Positions 1 through 9,330 are shown, counted from the first letter of the stretch. The stretch: 64,000 nt of DNA from Mycobacterium gallinarum (GCF_010726765.1 NZ_AP022601.1:1364001-1428000); one strand, 5' to 3'. Program-made: numbers and translations. Notes: a model not told the origin generated them from the sequence alone.

Positions 1-618
1 GCGTGCGACGGTCAAGGACGCCGACCCGCGGAAGGTGGGCCGGGCATTCTCCGGCGGGGTCATGGAGATTGCCCTGGCTGGTTTCGCCGGCTTCACACCA
101 CCACGCCACCATCCTCGGAGACTGCCTTCGGCATCTACCGGCCGGCCTATGCGCCGCGCTCGGCCCTCACGCACGTGCTCGTCGACGCCCACGGCACGCG
201 GCACGAGATTGCCGACCGGTGCCGTCCCGCCGGCTGGGATCGCCCCGCCCGCGGAGCTGACCGCACCCTCTGGGCCGACGCGGCGCGCACCCCTTGGGAG
301 GGTCCTCGGCGCACGGTCCGGGGACAAGGGCGGCAACGCCAATCTAGGACTGTGGGCCCGCGACGACCCCGGCTACGCTGGGCACGCGAGTATCTCAGCG
401 TCGAGCGGCTGCGCACGCTGCTCGGGCCGGAGACGGCGCTACCTGCGCATCGAGCGCTTCGAACTGCCGAACCTGCGCGCCCGCAACGTGGTCGTGCACG
501 GATTGCTCGGTCACGGGGTGGCCTCCTCGACCCGGCCGGACGCCCAAGCCAAGGCCTCGGGGAGTACGTGCGATCCCGAGTGGTGGACATTCCCGAATCG
601 CTGCTCGATACACGCTGA
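1..618 (+). pseudogene. AtuA-like (acyclic terpene utilisation family) gene, C-terminal part, frameshifted
   Basis: No single frame is intact, but successive frames give recognisable pieces of the AtuA/DUF1446 C-terminal region. These are a segment ending GRAFSGGVMEIALAGFAGFT (about 35-95), then FGIYRPAYAPRSALTHVLV (about 130-185), the hallmark ARSGDKGGNANLGLWAR (about 308-362), REYLSVERLRTLLG (about 388-428), ELPNLRARNVVVHGLLGHGV (about 460-522) and GLGEYVRSRVVDIPESLL ending at the stop at 616. At least four frame changes are needed, so the gene is dead or the sequence is unusually poor here. The 5' end is outside the window. AtuA-family proteins accompany acyl-CoA carboxylases in terpenoid or branched acyl-CoA catabolism, which fits the carboxylase operon nearby. 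Confidence 0.8.
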
Positions 619-626
619 GCAATCCG

Positions 627-720
627 GTGCGGCGCCGGCGCCGTCTACCTGCTGTGTATCCCCGAGTCCGACTACGTCAGCAGACAGGTCGTGAAATGCT
701 GGGGCGGCTTCAACCCCTGA
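627..720 (+). pseudogene. C-terminal remnant of a short-chain dehydrogenase
   Basis: One frame ending at the TGA of 718-720 reads CGAGAVYLLCIPESDYVSRQ followed by VVKCWGGFNP. This matches the usual end of SDR/FabG-type proteins (AVxFLxSxxAxYVTGQVLxVxGG). No start codon or Rossmann fold lies upstream, because the AtuA-like remnant ends a few bases before it. The piece is therefore about 30 residues left after a deletion. It is assigned by eye only. Confidence 0.5.
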
Positions 721-753
721 GGGGACTCAGCCAGCCGCCACGCCGAAATCCGG

Positions 754-1314
754 TCACGGCGCGCCGCTGAACAGCGCCGAAATGGCCGCGGCGGCCAGCA
801 TCGCCTCGATCGTCGCGTCGTCCAGCGACGCCGGCATGTGCGCGGACGCGTTCAGCAATGACAGCACGGCGGCGACCAGGCCCTGTGCGCGCTCACGGTC
901 CAGATCGCCGCGTGCCCGTACGAGCGCGTCGACCCAGAAGGACTCGTAGCTGTGCTGTCGGCGTCGCAGGGCACGGGTCGCCAGCGGCGACAGCGAGCGG
1001 TGCTCGCGGGCGTAGACGGCCAACAGGCCGCGTCGTCGCGCGCCGAAGGCCGCGTGCAGGTCGACCAGGGCGTGCAGGACCTCCGTCGGTGTGCCGGCCG
1101 CGGTGGCGCGGCGGGCGCCGGCCAGCAGCTCAGTCATGGCGGCGTCGCACAGTTCGCGCAGGATCGCGTCCTTGTTCTGAAAGTGCCGGTAGACGGCCGG
1201 CCCGCTCACCCCTGCTGCGGCACCGATGTCGTCGATGCCCACGGCGTGAAAGCCTTGGCGCGCGAACAGGTCGGCGGCGGCCTCGAGGAGCAGTTTGCGA
1301 CGCAAACCGGCCAC
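754..1314 (-). CDS. TetR-family transcriptional regulator
   Basis: Protein of 186 residues. The N-terminal HTH (about residues 5-50) carries the TetR signature: EAAADLFARQGFHAVGIDDI, then AAAGVSGPAVYRHFQNKDAI. The remainder is an all-helical ligand-binding domain. GTG at 1314 is preferred to GTG at 1320 because a strong AGGAGG lies 1 base before the first and 7 bases before the second. It lies downstream of, and in the same direction as, the acyl-CoA synthetase operon, with about 220 bases between. It may control that operon through the palindrome at 8013-8038, but that link is inferred. Confidence 0.88.
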   Translation of the reverse strand: MAGLRRKLLLEAAADLFARQGFHAVGIDDIGAAAGVSGPAVYRHFQNKDAILRELCDAAMTELLAGARRATAAGTPTEVLHALVDLHAAFGARRRGLLAVYAREHRSLSPLATRALRRRQHSYESFWVDALVRARGDLDRERAQGLVAAVLSLLNASAHMPASLDDATIEAMLAAAAISALFSGAP

Positions 1315-1540
1315 GTTCACTCCTCCTGCCGACTTGTGGTTGACGTTGTTCGCGGCCCGATCCGCAGAACAGTGATCCTACCGACGCTGGGATTGCCTGC
1401 GCCGACACCCGCCGCACCATCTCGAGAGAGATGAACGAAATCGCTAACCCTCGCCAATGCGGTCGTATTCTCTTCTTCAGTTCACCGATTTCGAGGCTCC
1501 GCCACCTAAACTTGCGAAGCGGCGATGTGCAGGGCACGGC

Positions 1541-3094
1541 TCAGCGCAGGACGACTCCGCCCGTGATGCCCGTGAACTGCGCGCGAAGCTCGGTCTTGAG
1601 TAGCTTGCCGGTGGCGTTGCGCGGCAGTTCGGCGACGAAGTGCACGTCGCGCGGACACTTGAAGTGCGCCAGCCGCTCCCGGCACCAAGCCACGATCTCC
1701 TCGGCGCTAGGTGCCTGTGTTGCCGGGTCGGCGACGACGATCGCGACGACGCGTTCGCCCCACTTCGAGTCCTTGCCGCCGATCACGGCGGCGTCGAGTA
1801 CCGCCGGGTGGCGGAAGAGAACCTGCTCGACCTCGATCGGGTAGACGTTCTCGCCGCCGGAGATGATCATGTCCTTCTTGCGGTCGACGAGGGTGATGTA
1901 GCCCTCCGCGTCCATACGCCCCAGATCGCCCGTGTGGAACCAGCCCCCGCGTAACGCCTCGGCGCTCGCCTCGGCTTTCATCCAGTAGCCGGCGAACACG
2001 TTCGGGCCGCGCACGATCAGTTCGCCCACGGTGTCGGTCGCGACGTCGCGGTCGTCGTCGTCGACGATGCGGGCATCGACATGCATTGCCACGCGGCCGA
2101 TCGACCCGGCCCGCTTGCTGATGTTCTCGGCGTCGAGGACGGTCACCAGGGGAGCGGTCTCGGTCATGCCGAAGCCCTCGGTGAAGGGCACGCCTCGCTC
2201 GCGCATGAAATCGATGACCGTGAGGGGGACGGGCGACCCACCGCCCATGGCGAAACGCAGCGCAGACAGATTGAAGGAGTCGAAGTCGGGCACCTGCGTG
2301 AGTGCGGTCCACATGGCCGGCACCATGAACTGGACCGTGACGTGGTGGTCGGCCATCGCCTGCAGCGTCGCTCGCGGCTCGAAGGACGGCATGATGACGC
2401 TGGCGCCGCCGACGTAGAGCAGCGGCAGTATGTGTACTCCGAGCCCGCCGATGTGGAACATCGGCGCCACCGCGACGGTGACGTCCTCGCCCCGCAGGCC
2501 GATGTCGGTGCCGAGGACGTTGATCGCGTTCCATAGCAGGTTGTCGTGGGTGAGGATCGCGCCCTTGGGTCGGCCCGTCGTCCCCGACGTGTACATGATG
2601 AACGCGGGGTCGCGGCCGTCGACGTCACCGCCGAGCGGTTCGGGCGCTCCCGCCGAGACGACGTCTTCGTAGCCGAGCTCACCCGGCGCCGGTACCCCAC
2701 CGGCGCGCACGACGTGGCGCACGCGGACTCCGGGCTCGGTGACGGCCCTCGTGGCCTGAGCGGCCAGCTGCTCGTGGAAGACCAGGATGTCGGCCCCGGA
2801 GTCGGCCAGGATGTAGCCGATCTCGAGTCCGGCAAGGCGTACGTTGAGCGGCACTGCAAGTGCGCCGATTTTGGCGCAGCTCAGCAGTACCTCGATGAAC
2901 TCGGTCGAATTGACCAGCAGCACAGCGACCCGATCGCCCCTGCGCACGCCGAGGGTGATGAGTGCGGCGGCGACCTGGTTGGTGCGCCGATCGAGGTCGG
3001 CGTAGGTGATGTGCTCGCCGTTGCTGATCAACGCGGTGCGCCCGCCGTTGAGGAGGGAGCGCCGGGTCACCCACTGACCGATGCCGAGTTGCAT
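1541..3094 (-). CDS. acyl-CoA synthetase (FadD-type AMP-forming ligase)
   Basis: Protein of 517 residues of the ANL superfamily, which activates a carboxylic acid to acyl-AMP and then to the CoA thioester. The P-loop YTSGTTGRPKG, the GFGMTETAP motif, the hinge GWFHTGDLGR-MDAEGYI-TLVDRKKD and the C-terminal PRNATGKLLK with its catalytic Lys are all present. ATG at 3094 follows AAAGGGA at good spacing and starts a canonical N-terminus (MQLGIGQW), so the longer in-frame extension is rejected. It is the third gene of a leftward set after the carboxylase subunits and acyl-CoA dehydrogenase, 26 bases from the latter. The substrate is probably a branched or isoprenoid acid, from context only. Confidence 0.92.
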   Translation of the reverse strand: MQLGIGQWVTRRSLLNGGRTALISNGEHITYADLDRRTNQVAAALITLGVRRGDRVAVLLVNSTEFIEVLLSCAKIGALAVPLNVRLAGLEIGYILADSGADILVFHEQLAAQATRAVTEPGVRVRHVVRAGGVPAPGELGYEDVVSAGAPEPLGGDVDGRDPAFIMYTSGTTGRPKGAILTHDNLLWNAINVLGTDIGLRGEDVTVAVAPMFHIGGLGVHILPLLYVGGASVIMPSFEPRATLQAMADHHVTVQFMVPAMWTALTQVPDFDSFNLSALRFAMGGGSPVPLTVIDFMRERGVPFTEGFGMTETAPLVTVLDAENISKRAGSIGRVAMHVDARIVDDDDRDVATDTVGELIVRGPNVFAGYWMKAEASAEALRGGWFHTGDLGRMDAEGYITLVDRKKDMIISGGENVYPIEVEQVLFRHPAVLDAAVIGGKDSKWGERVVAIVVADPATQAPSAEEIVAWCRERLAHFKCPRDVHFVAELPRNATGKLLKTELRAQFTGITGGVVLR

Positions 3095-3120
3095 GCGATT
3101 CCCTTTCAGTCCGCGGCGAC

Positions 3121-4275
3121 TCAGTAGGACGCGGGAAGATTCAGGCTGTGCTGCGCCACGAAGTTGAGGATCATCTCGCGGCTGATCGGGGCGGTGCGCA
3201 TGAGCCGGGCCGGACCCCACAACGTGGCGAGGCCGTACTCGGTGGCCATGCCGTTGCCACCGTGGGTCTGAATTGCCTGGTCGAGCGCCAGGATGCCCGC
3301 CTCGGCTGCGGCATATTTCGCCATGTTCGACGCCTCACCCGACCCGGGGTCGCCGGCGTCGTGCAGGGAGGCGGCACGCTGGGTCATCAACCGAGCCAGC
3401 TCAACCTGGATCTTGGCGTGGGCAAGCGGGTGCGATACGCCCTGGTGCGAGCCGATCGGCGCGCCCCACACGTGGCGTTCACGGGCGTAACCGGCCGCCT
3501 TGTCGAGCGCGTAACGACCGATGCCGTTGCCGAGCGCTGCCCCCAAGATTCGCTCCGGGTTCAGGCCCATGAAGACTTGGCGCAGGCCCTCGTTCTCCGC
3601 ACCGATCAGGCTGGCTGCTGGCACCCGGACGTCGTCGAAGAACAGAGTGAACTGTTTCTCCGGAGTCACCGCCTGCACCGGGATGAGCGACTTGGTCAGC
3701 CCGGGGGCATCGGTGGGCACGACGAGCAGGCTGAGAAGCCCGCGGCCACGGTCGTTGGTAGAGGTGCGGGTGACGACCAGGATCGCCTCGGCCTCGTCGA
3801 CACCGGAGATGTAGTACTTGGTGCCGTTGATGACCCAGTCGTCACCGTCGCGTTTCGCGGTCGTGGAGATGTTGTGCGAGTTCGAGCCCGCGTCCGGCTC
3901 GGTGATCGCGAAGGCCATGATCGTCTCGCCGCTGGCGATGCCCGGCAGCCACTGCTGCTTGAGTTCCTCACTGCCGAATGCCTGGATGATCGTGCCGCAG
4001 ATGGTCGGCGAGACGACGGTCATCAGCAGCGGGCAGCCCGCCGCGGCGAGCTCCTCACCGACGATCTGCATGTCGTAGATACCGCCGCCGCCGCCGCCGT
4101 ACTGCTCGGAAAGGTTCACCCCGAGGAAGCCCTGTTTGCCTACGGCCTGCCACAGCTCGGTGCTCTTCCCGCCGGCCAGCGACTTTTCCAGGTAGTACTC
4201 GTGTCCGAAGTCCTTGGCGATCTCGGCGACCGCCTTGCGCAGGTCCTGACGTTCCTCTGTCTCGTGCAATTCCAT
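3121..4275 (-). CDS. acyl-CoA dehydrogenase (FadE-type)
   Basis: Protein of 384 residues, the normal length of a single-domain FAD acyl-CoA dehydrogenase, which introduces the alpha-beta double bond into an acyl-CoA. Visible motifs are EQYGGGGGGIYDMQ, the FAD/substrate loop FAITEPDAGSNSHN, KYYISGVDEA and the C-terminal QTHGGNGMATEYGLATLWG. ATG at 4275 is preferred to the in-frame ATG 12 bases upstream because GAGGAG lies between the two. It sits between the acyl-CoA synthetase and the biotin carboxylase genes. By analogy with AtuD or the leucine pathway it would make the enoyl-CoA that the carboxylase accepts. Confidence 0.92.
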   Translation of the reverse strand: MELHETEERQDLRKAVAEIAKDFGHEYYLEKSLAGGKSTELWQAVGKQGFLGVNLSEQYGGGGGGIYDMQIVGEELAAAGCPLLMTVVSPTICGTIIQAFGSEELKQQWLPGIASGETIMAFAITEPDAGSNSHNISTTAKRDGDDWVINGTKYYISGVDEAEAILVVTRTSTNDRGRGLLSLLVVPTDAPGLTKSLIPVQAVTPEKQFTLFFDDVRVPAASLIGAENEGLRQVFMGLNPERILGAALGNGIGRYALDKAAGYARERHVWGAPIGSHQGVSHPLAHAKIQVELARLMTQRAASLHDAGDPGSGEASNMAKYAAAEAGILALDQAIQTHGGNGMATEYGLATLWGPARLMRTAPISREMILNFVAQHSLNLPASY

Positions 4276-4329
4276 GACGCTCCTCACATCGGTATCGACG
4301 CGCCACCGATCGGGAGCGCGCCGGGTTCA

Positions 4330-6369
4330 TTAGAGCTCCGTGGCGTGCGACGCCACTTCACCGCCGTCCACCGCCTCGACCACGGCGAGTACATCACCGC
4401 TCGAGACCTGATGGCCGACCTGGACCGGCAGGGCGCTCAGCACCCCGTCGATCGGGCTCGCGACGGTGTGCTCCATCTTCATCGCCTCCAGGACGACGAG
4501 CGTTTGACCGGCTGACACCGTCTCGCCCTCGGCGACCGGTAGTCGGATCACCGAGCCCGGCATCGGCGCGGTGAGCGACCCGGGCGGGTTCAGAGTGCTC
4601 GGGTCGACGAAGCGCGGCGCCAGCCGCAGGGCGGAGTAGCCGGCGACCGAGTCGACGTGGGCGATATCGCGGTCGAGGACTATGTCGTAGGCGCGGCGCA
4701 CGCCGTTCACGCGCAGCACAACTCGCTCGCTGCTGCCGGCGACAAGCTCGACGTCGGCCAACGCCTCGTCATCGATGCGCAGGCAGGTGTCCGTCAGACG
4801 TAACGTGTACCCGACGCGCACTTCGCGCCCGTCCTGGGTCTGCCATGTCGTGATCTGCGATTGCGATGGGTTGTTGCGCCAGCCAGCGGGCAATGTGGCC
4901 TGGATCGTCGCCGCGGCACGCCGCGCGGCCACGCTGGCGACGGTCGCCGCGACGGCGTGCAGTTGCTCTGCCTGCGTGTCAAGGAGGGCAGCGCCGAGTT
5001 CGGCGACGTCGTGTCGGTCAAGGAAACCAGTGTCGGTGCCCCGCCCGGCGAACTCGTCATGGCGCAGGACGCGCACAAGCAGGTTGCGATTTGTGGTCAC
5101 GCCGTGAATACGGGCGCCGGCCAGCGCCGCCGAGAGGCTGGCAAGTGCCTCGTCGCGCGTTGGTGCCCACGCGATGACCTTGGCCAGCAGCGAATCGTAG
5201 TAATGACTGATGACCGAACCGGCACGAAAACCCGAGTCAACCCGCACGCCGGCGAGCGCCGGGACATCGATGGTGCGCAGGGTGCCGGTGTGGGGCCGGT
5301 AGTCGTCGGCGGGATCCTCGGCGCACAGACGGGCCTCGACCGCGTGACCGCGAATTCGCGGGTTGTGCATCTCCTCGGGCAGCGGGCGGCCCATGGCTAC
5401 GAGCAGCTGGGCACGCACTAGGTCGAGGCCGGTGATCAGCTCGGTAACCGGGTGCTCGACCTGCAGCCGGGTGTTCATCTCGAGGAAGGCGAAGGAGTCG
5501 GCTTTGCCATCCTGAGCGGCGTCATAGACGAACTCGACCGTCCCGGCGCCCACGTAACCGACGGCGCGCGCGGCGGCGATGGCGGCCTCGCTCATCCGAG
5601 CACGCAACGCGTCGTCGACGACCGGTGACGGCGCCTCCTCGATCACCTTCTGGTGTCGACGCTGCACGGAGCACTCGCGCTCGAACAGAGAGACGACGTT
5701 TCCGTGCGTGTCGGCCATGATCTGGATCTCGACGTGGCGCGGGCGCCGGACGTAACGCTCGAGAAAGACGGTGCCGTCGGCGAACGCGGCCGCGGCCTCA
5801 CGCGAAGCGGAGGCGACCGCCTCGTCGAGCTCGTCCGGCGACGCGACAACGCGCATGCCTCGGCCGCCGCCGCCGGCGCTGGCCTTGACCAGCACGGGGT
5901 AGCCGACGTCGGCGGCCAGCTTCGCCAGCTGCTCGGCCGATAGCCCCGTCGTCTCGCCACCGGGCAGCACAGGCACCCCCGCGTCGGACATCGTCCTCTT
6001 AGCCTGCAGCTTCGAGCCCATCGCGTCGATCGCCCCGGGCGGCGGACCGATGAAGATGAGGTCAGCGGCGGCACAGGCACGCGCGAACCCGGCGTTTTCC
6101 GAAAGGAAGCCGTAGCCGGGGTGTACTGCGTCCGCGCCGGTGAGCGAGGCAGCGGCGATGATCCGGTGGATGTCGAGGTACGTCTCGGCGGCAGACGAGC
6201 CGGGAAGGTGCACGGCCTCGTCGGCGTCGGCGACGTGCCACGCGTCGGCGTCGGCGTCGGAATAGACCGCCACAGTGGCGATCCCGAGGTCGCGGCAAGT
6301 GCGGAACACCCGCCGCGCGATCTCGCCACGGTTGGCGACCAGGACCTTGCGGATCTTAGGCATCGCCAT
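4330..6369 (-). CDS. acyl-CoA carboxylase alpha subunit (biotin carboxylase plus biotin carrier domain)
   Basis: Protein of 679 residues. The N-terminal biotin carboxylase domain begins KIRKVLVANRGEIARRVFRT, with the ATP-grasp glycine-rich stretch KASAGGGGRGMRV, EMNTRLQVEHPVTE and a biotin-carboxylase C domain to about residue 450. The C-terminal biotinyl domain has EAMKMEH with the biotinylated Lys near residue 631. It carboxylates biotin with ATP and bicarbonate and passes the carboxyl group to the beta subunit. The ATG at 6369 overlaps the beta-subunit stop (TGATG), so translation is coupled. The substrate could be methylcrotonyl-, geranyl- or a related enoyl-CoA. The sequence alone does not decide. 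Confidence 0.94.
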   Translation of the reverse strand: MAMPKIRKVLVANRGEIARRVFRTCRDLGIATVAVYSDADADAWHVADADEAVHLPGSSAAETYLDIHRIIAAASLTGADAVHPGYGFLSENAGFARACAAADLIFIGPPPGAIDAMGSKLQAKRTMSDAGVPVLPGGETTGLSAEQLAKLAADVGYPVLVKASAGGGGRGMRVVASPDELDEAVASASREAAAAFADGTVFLERYVRRPRHVEIQIMADTHGNVVSLFERECSVQRRHQKVIEEAPSPVVDDALRARMSEAAIAAARAVGYVGAGTVEFVYDAAQDGKADSFAFLEMNTRLQVEHPVTELITGLDLVRAQLLVAMGRPLPEEMHNPRIRGHAVEARLCAEDPADDYRPHTGTLRTIDVPALAGVRVDSGFRAGSVISHYYDSLLAKVIAWAPTRDEALASLSAALAGARIHGVTTNRNLLVRVLRHDEFAGRGTDTGFLDRHDVAELGAALLDTQAEQLHAVAATVASVAARRAAATIQATLPAGWRNNPSQSQITTWQTQDGREVRVGYTLRLTDTCLRIDDEALADVELVAGSSERVVLRVNGVRRAYDIVLDRDIAHVDSVAGYSALRLAPRFVDPSTLNPPGSLTAPMPGSVIRLPVAEGETVSAGQTLVVLEAMKMEHTVASPIDGVLSALPVQVGHQVSSGDVLAVVEAVDGGEVASHATEL

Positions 6370-7970
6370 CACATCCGGAACACGCCGTAGCCACGCTGGC
6401 CACGGACCTCGCCGTTGTGGATCACCGACAGGCAGAACCCGAGAACGGTCCGCGTGTCGCGGGGATCTATGATCCCGTCGTCGTAAAGGCGGCCGCTGTT
6501 GGCCAGTGCGACGGATTCGCGCTCGATCTGTTCCTCGACGGCGGCGCGCATCTGGGCGTCGGCCTCCTCGTCGAAGGGCAGCCCGCGGTCGGCGGCGGAC
6601 TCGCGCGCCACGATGGACAGCACTCCGGCCAGTTGCGCCGGACCCATCACGGCCGACTTCGAGTTAGGCCAAGCGAATAGGAAACGCGGTGAGTACGACC
6701 GCCCGCACATGCCGTAGTTCCCGGCACCGTAGGACGCACCCATGGTGATGGTCACGTGCGGGACTGTGCTGTTTGATACGGCGTTGATCATCTTGGCGCC
6801 GTCCTTGATGATGCCGCCCTGCTCGTACTCGGCACCGACCATGAAACCGGTGGTGTTCTGCAGGAAGATGAGGGGGGTGTCGATCTGATTTGCCAGTTGG
6901 ATGAATTGCGAACCCTTCTCGGCCTCCTCACTGAACAGGATGCCGCGTGCGTTTGCGAGGATGCCGACCGGGAAGCCGTGGATCGAGGCCCAGCCAGTGA
7001 CGAGTGAGGTGCCGTAGAGAGGTTTGAACTCGTCGAAGGCCGACCCGTCGACCACTCGGGCGATGACGTCGCGGGGGTCGAAGGGCACCTTCGGATCGAC
7101 GGAGGCGATGCCGAGTAGCTGATCGGGGTCGTGCACCGGCGGGTGCGGCGGCGTGGTGGGTCCGGGGCCGTTCTTCCGCCAGTTGAGCCGCGCCATGATG
7201 CGACGGCCGATGCGGATCGCATCCTGCTCATCCTCGGCCATGTAATCGGCCAGCCCCGAGGTGCGGGCGTGCATGTCGGCGCCGCCGAGCGATTCGTCAT
7301 CGGAGACCTCGCCCGTGGCCATCTTGACCAGCGGCGGACCCCCGAGGAACACCTTGGAACGGTTGCGCACCATCACGACGTAGTCGCACATGCCCGGGAC
7401 GTACGCGCCTCCCGCGGTCGAGTTGCCGAAGACCAAGGCCAGTGTCGGCAGCCCCGCTGCGCTGTGCTGTGTCAAGTCGTGGAACAGCTGTCCGCCGGGC
7501 ACGAAGATCTCTGCCTGTGTGGGCAGGTCGGCGCCGCCAGACTCGACGATGTTGATGATGGGCAGTCGGTTCTCCCGCGCGATGGCCATGCCGCGGAACA
7601 CCTTGCGGAAGGTATAGGGGTTCGATGCGCCGCCGCGGACGGTGGGGTCGTGGGCGACGATCATCGACTCGATGCCCTCGACCACGCCGATGCCTACCAC
7701 CACGCTACCGCCGACGGGGAACTTACTGCCCCAGGCGGCGAAGGGGCATAGTTCGAGGAACGCTGTGTCGGGGTCGAGCATCAGCTCGATGCGCTCGCGG
7801 ACGAGCAGCTTGCCCCGCTTGCGGTGGCGCGCAACGTATTTTGCGCCGCCGCCGCCGTTGACCAGCGCCAGTTGCTCCGCGATGGTGTCGAGTTGCGCGC
7901 TCAGTCCTTCGCGGTTCTTGAGATAGCTGGGCGCGGTGTCGTCGACCCGATCGGGCAAGACCTGTACCAA
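6369..7970 (-). CDS. acyl-CoA carboxylase beta subunit (carboxyltransferase)
   Basis: Protein of 533 residues with N- and C-terminal crotonase-like carboxyltransferase halves. Motifs include ARHRKRGKLLVRERIELMLD, TVRGGASNPYTFRK, VFGNSTAGGAYVPGMCDYVV and the C-terminal GASYGAGNYGMCGRSYSPRF, as in methylcrotonyl/geranyl-CoA carboxylase beta chains. No ATG exists near the start. A TTG at 7970 is preceded by GGAGGG at 7 bases and is the best start. It is the first gene of the leftward operon, and the palindrome at 8013-8038 lies 43 bases upstream. It works as a complex with the alpha subunit encoded just downstream. Confidence 0.94.
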   Translation of the reverse strand: MVQVLPDRVDDTAPSYLKNREGLSAQLDTIAEQLALVNGGGGAKYVARHRKRGKLLVRERIELMLDPDTAFLELCPFAAWGSKFPVGGSVVVGIGVVEGIESMIVAHDPTVRGGASNPYTFRKVFRGMAIARENRLPIINIVESGGADLPTQAEIFVPGGQLFHDLTQHSAAGLPTLALVFGNSTAGGAYVPGMCDYVVMVRNRSKVFLGGPPLVKMATGEVSDDESLGGADMHARTSGLADYMAEDEQDAIRIGRRIMARLNWRKNGPGPTTPPHPPVHDPDQLLGIASVDPKVPFDPRDVIARVVDGSAFDEFKPLYGTSLVTGWASIHGFPVGILANARGILFSEEAEKGSQFIQLANQIDTPLIFLQNTTGFMVGAEYEQGGIIKDGAKMINAVSNSTVPHVTITMGASYGAGNYGMCGRSYSPRFLFAWPNSKSAVMGPAQLAGVLSIVARESAADRGLPFDEEADAQMRAAVEEQIERESVALANSGRLYDDGIIDPRDTRTVLGFCLSVIHNGEVRGQRGYGVFRM

Positions 7971-8012
7971 AGTTTTCCCTCCGGGCGAGCATCGACGTCG
8001 ATCTGCTAGGCG

Positions 8013-8038
8013 CTGATGTTAGCCGCAATTAACATCAG
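8013..8038. promoter_or_regulatory. perfect 9-bp inverted repeat, likely TetR-type operator of the carboxylase operon
   Basis: CTGATGTTA, 8 bases, TAACATCAG: nine of nine pairs match. It sits 43-68 bases upstream of the TTG start of the first gene of the leftward carboxylase operon, where a repressor would block transcription. Arm and spacer sizes suit a TetR dimer. The TetR genes at 754-1314 and 8588-9262 are candidates; which one binds is not known. Confidence 0.6.
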
Positions 8039-8587
8039 GTGACAACGGCGGAAGGGCGGGCGTCGGACTTATTTCCCGCGCCGTGATTCCGTCGAATCGC
8101 GATGGATCGAAGCGGTGCGCTTCGCTGCAGATCGAGCGATCGGAGGAATTGACTGCGGGCGCGACGGCACACATGCCGCTGGCCGGATGTGTTACCCGGT
8201 GATGATGTCGCGAACCGTCTTGCGCCCACCGGGAACCGGGAACCGGCGCGGGCAAGCCGCAGTGACTCCGCGAGAACGAGGTCGATGATCTTCATCTCAA
8301 GGGGTAGCTCCTGACCTCATAGAGGTCCTAAAAACGGAGAACGAACTGACGGCCCACCGCTGTGAGCCTCCAGCCTGGCAGGGTAGGCCCTTGGGAGGTC
8401 GTATCGAGTTCCTCGTGGCTGCTGGTGTCGGCGCGGAAGCGCGGCGGCGGCTACTTCTACGAGGTTGAGGGTCCGGCGCGCGTGGAGTCTACGGTCGCGA
8501 TCTCGGGTGAACGCCAGCAGTGATTGTCAGCGTCGCGCCATGCGCCTCAGCCAACCGAGTCGTGCATATAGCCGGGTCGGTCAGAAT
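8039..8587. other. intergenic stretch without a supported gene
   Basis: About 550 bases between the carboxylase operon and a TetR gene that converge in neither direction. A short leftward frame from 8295 begins MKIIDLVLAESLRLARAG but loses protein-like character at once. A rightward frame ending near 8523 gives no family I recognise. It may hold decayed coding sequence. Nothing functional can be supported apart from the palindrome at its left edge. Confidence 0.4.
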
Positions 8588-9262
8588 CTATCGGGTCTCG
8601 TCAGCTGCGGCCGGCCGCGGAGCAGCCTGATCAGGCGCCTGCCCGAGGGTATATAGGCCGAGACTGCCGAGAAAACCCGCACCGTGCTCGATAAGCATTT
8701 CAGTCGAGAGGTTCAGTTGTCCGTCTATCCAGCGACGGAGTATCTCGAACAGGCCCCCGACACCGTAGGTAGCGGCGAGATCTGCCACTTGAAGCACATC
8801 GCTGGGTATATCGAGGTGCAAGCGGGCCTCTCTGAGTACCAGCTCCGCAAAATCGGTCATCAGCTCGCTTCGCAGCTGCCGAAGGAGGGGTTCTGCGCCC
8901 GATTCGACAAACAGTATGCGGGCCATGCTGGGATCGTTCTCGATCACCTGAACCAGGGCCTTGATCGGAGCGTAAGCGAGTTCTTGAGGCGCAACCGTGT
9001 CGTCCGGAATGGCGCTGGTTATCACCGCCTGGAAGGTGGCGGAGATCTTGGCAAATACCGCGCGCAAGAGCGCGTCTCGGTCGCGAAACTGCTGGTAGAA
9101 GTACCGGCTCGTCACTCCTGACTTCGCACACACGGCGGTCACGGTGCACGCGGCAGCTCCGTGGGTGCCCATGATTGAGACCGCGGCATCAATCAACATC
9201 ACGCGGCGCTGCGCATCGCGTTGAGCTGCGGACAGCCCGCCATAAACACGTGCTGGACTCAT
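8588..9262 (-). CDS. TetR-family transcriptional regulator
   Basis: Protein of 224 residues. The HTH lies at about residues 20-65 (MLIDAAVSIMGTHGAAACTV, CAKSGVTSRYFYQQFRDRDA) and is followed by a helical effector domain with DPSMARILFVESGAEPLL. It is divergent from the PF10118-type gene at 9331. The 68-base gap between them contains the 7-bp inverted repeat at 9284-9307, which is a likely autoregulatory operator. The C-terminal tail is rich in Ala and Pro and probably disordered. It probably regulates the adjacent gene and perhaps part of the catabolic island. Confidence 0.9.
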   Translation of the reverse strand: MSPARVYGGLSAAQRDAQRRVMLIDAAVSIMGTHGAAACTVTAVCAKSGVTSRYFYQQFRDRDALLRAVFAKISATFQAVITSAIPDDTVAPQELAYAPIKALVQVIENDPSMARILFVESGAEPLLRQLRSELMTDFAELVLREARLHLDIPSDVLQVADLAATYGVGGLFEILRRWIDGQLNLSTEMLIEHGAGFLGSLGLYTLGQAPDQAAPRPAAADETR

Positions 9263-9283
9263 GTCCTACAGTCTGGCAGTCTT

Positions 9284-9307
9284 ATCTGACAAGGCATAAA
9301 GTCAGAT
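9284..9307. promoter_or_regulatory. inverted repeat between divergent TetR and PF10118 genes, likely operator
   Basis: ATCTGAC, 10 bases, GTCAGAT: a perfect 7-bp inverted repeat centred between the two divergent start codons, 22 bases from the TetR ATG and 23 bases from the other gene. Its location is typical for an autoregulating TetR protein. Confidence 0.55.
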
Positions 9308-9330
9308 CCAACTTCGAGGAAGGACCTCAA

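Noticed and set aside
3148..4515. 455-codon rightward open frame antisense to the acyl-CoA dehydrogenase gene
   Set aside because: Mirror of high-GC coding bias; the dehydrogenase on the other strand has all family motifs and a ribosome site.
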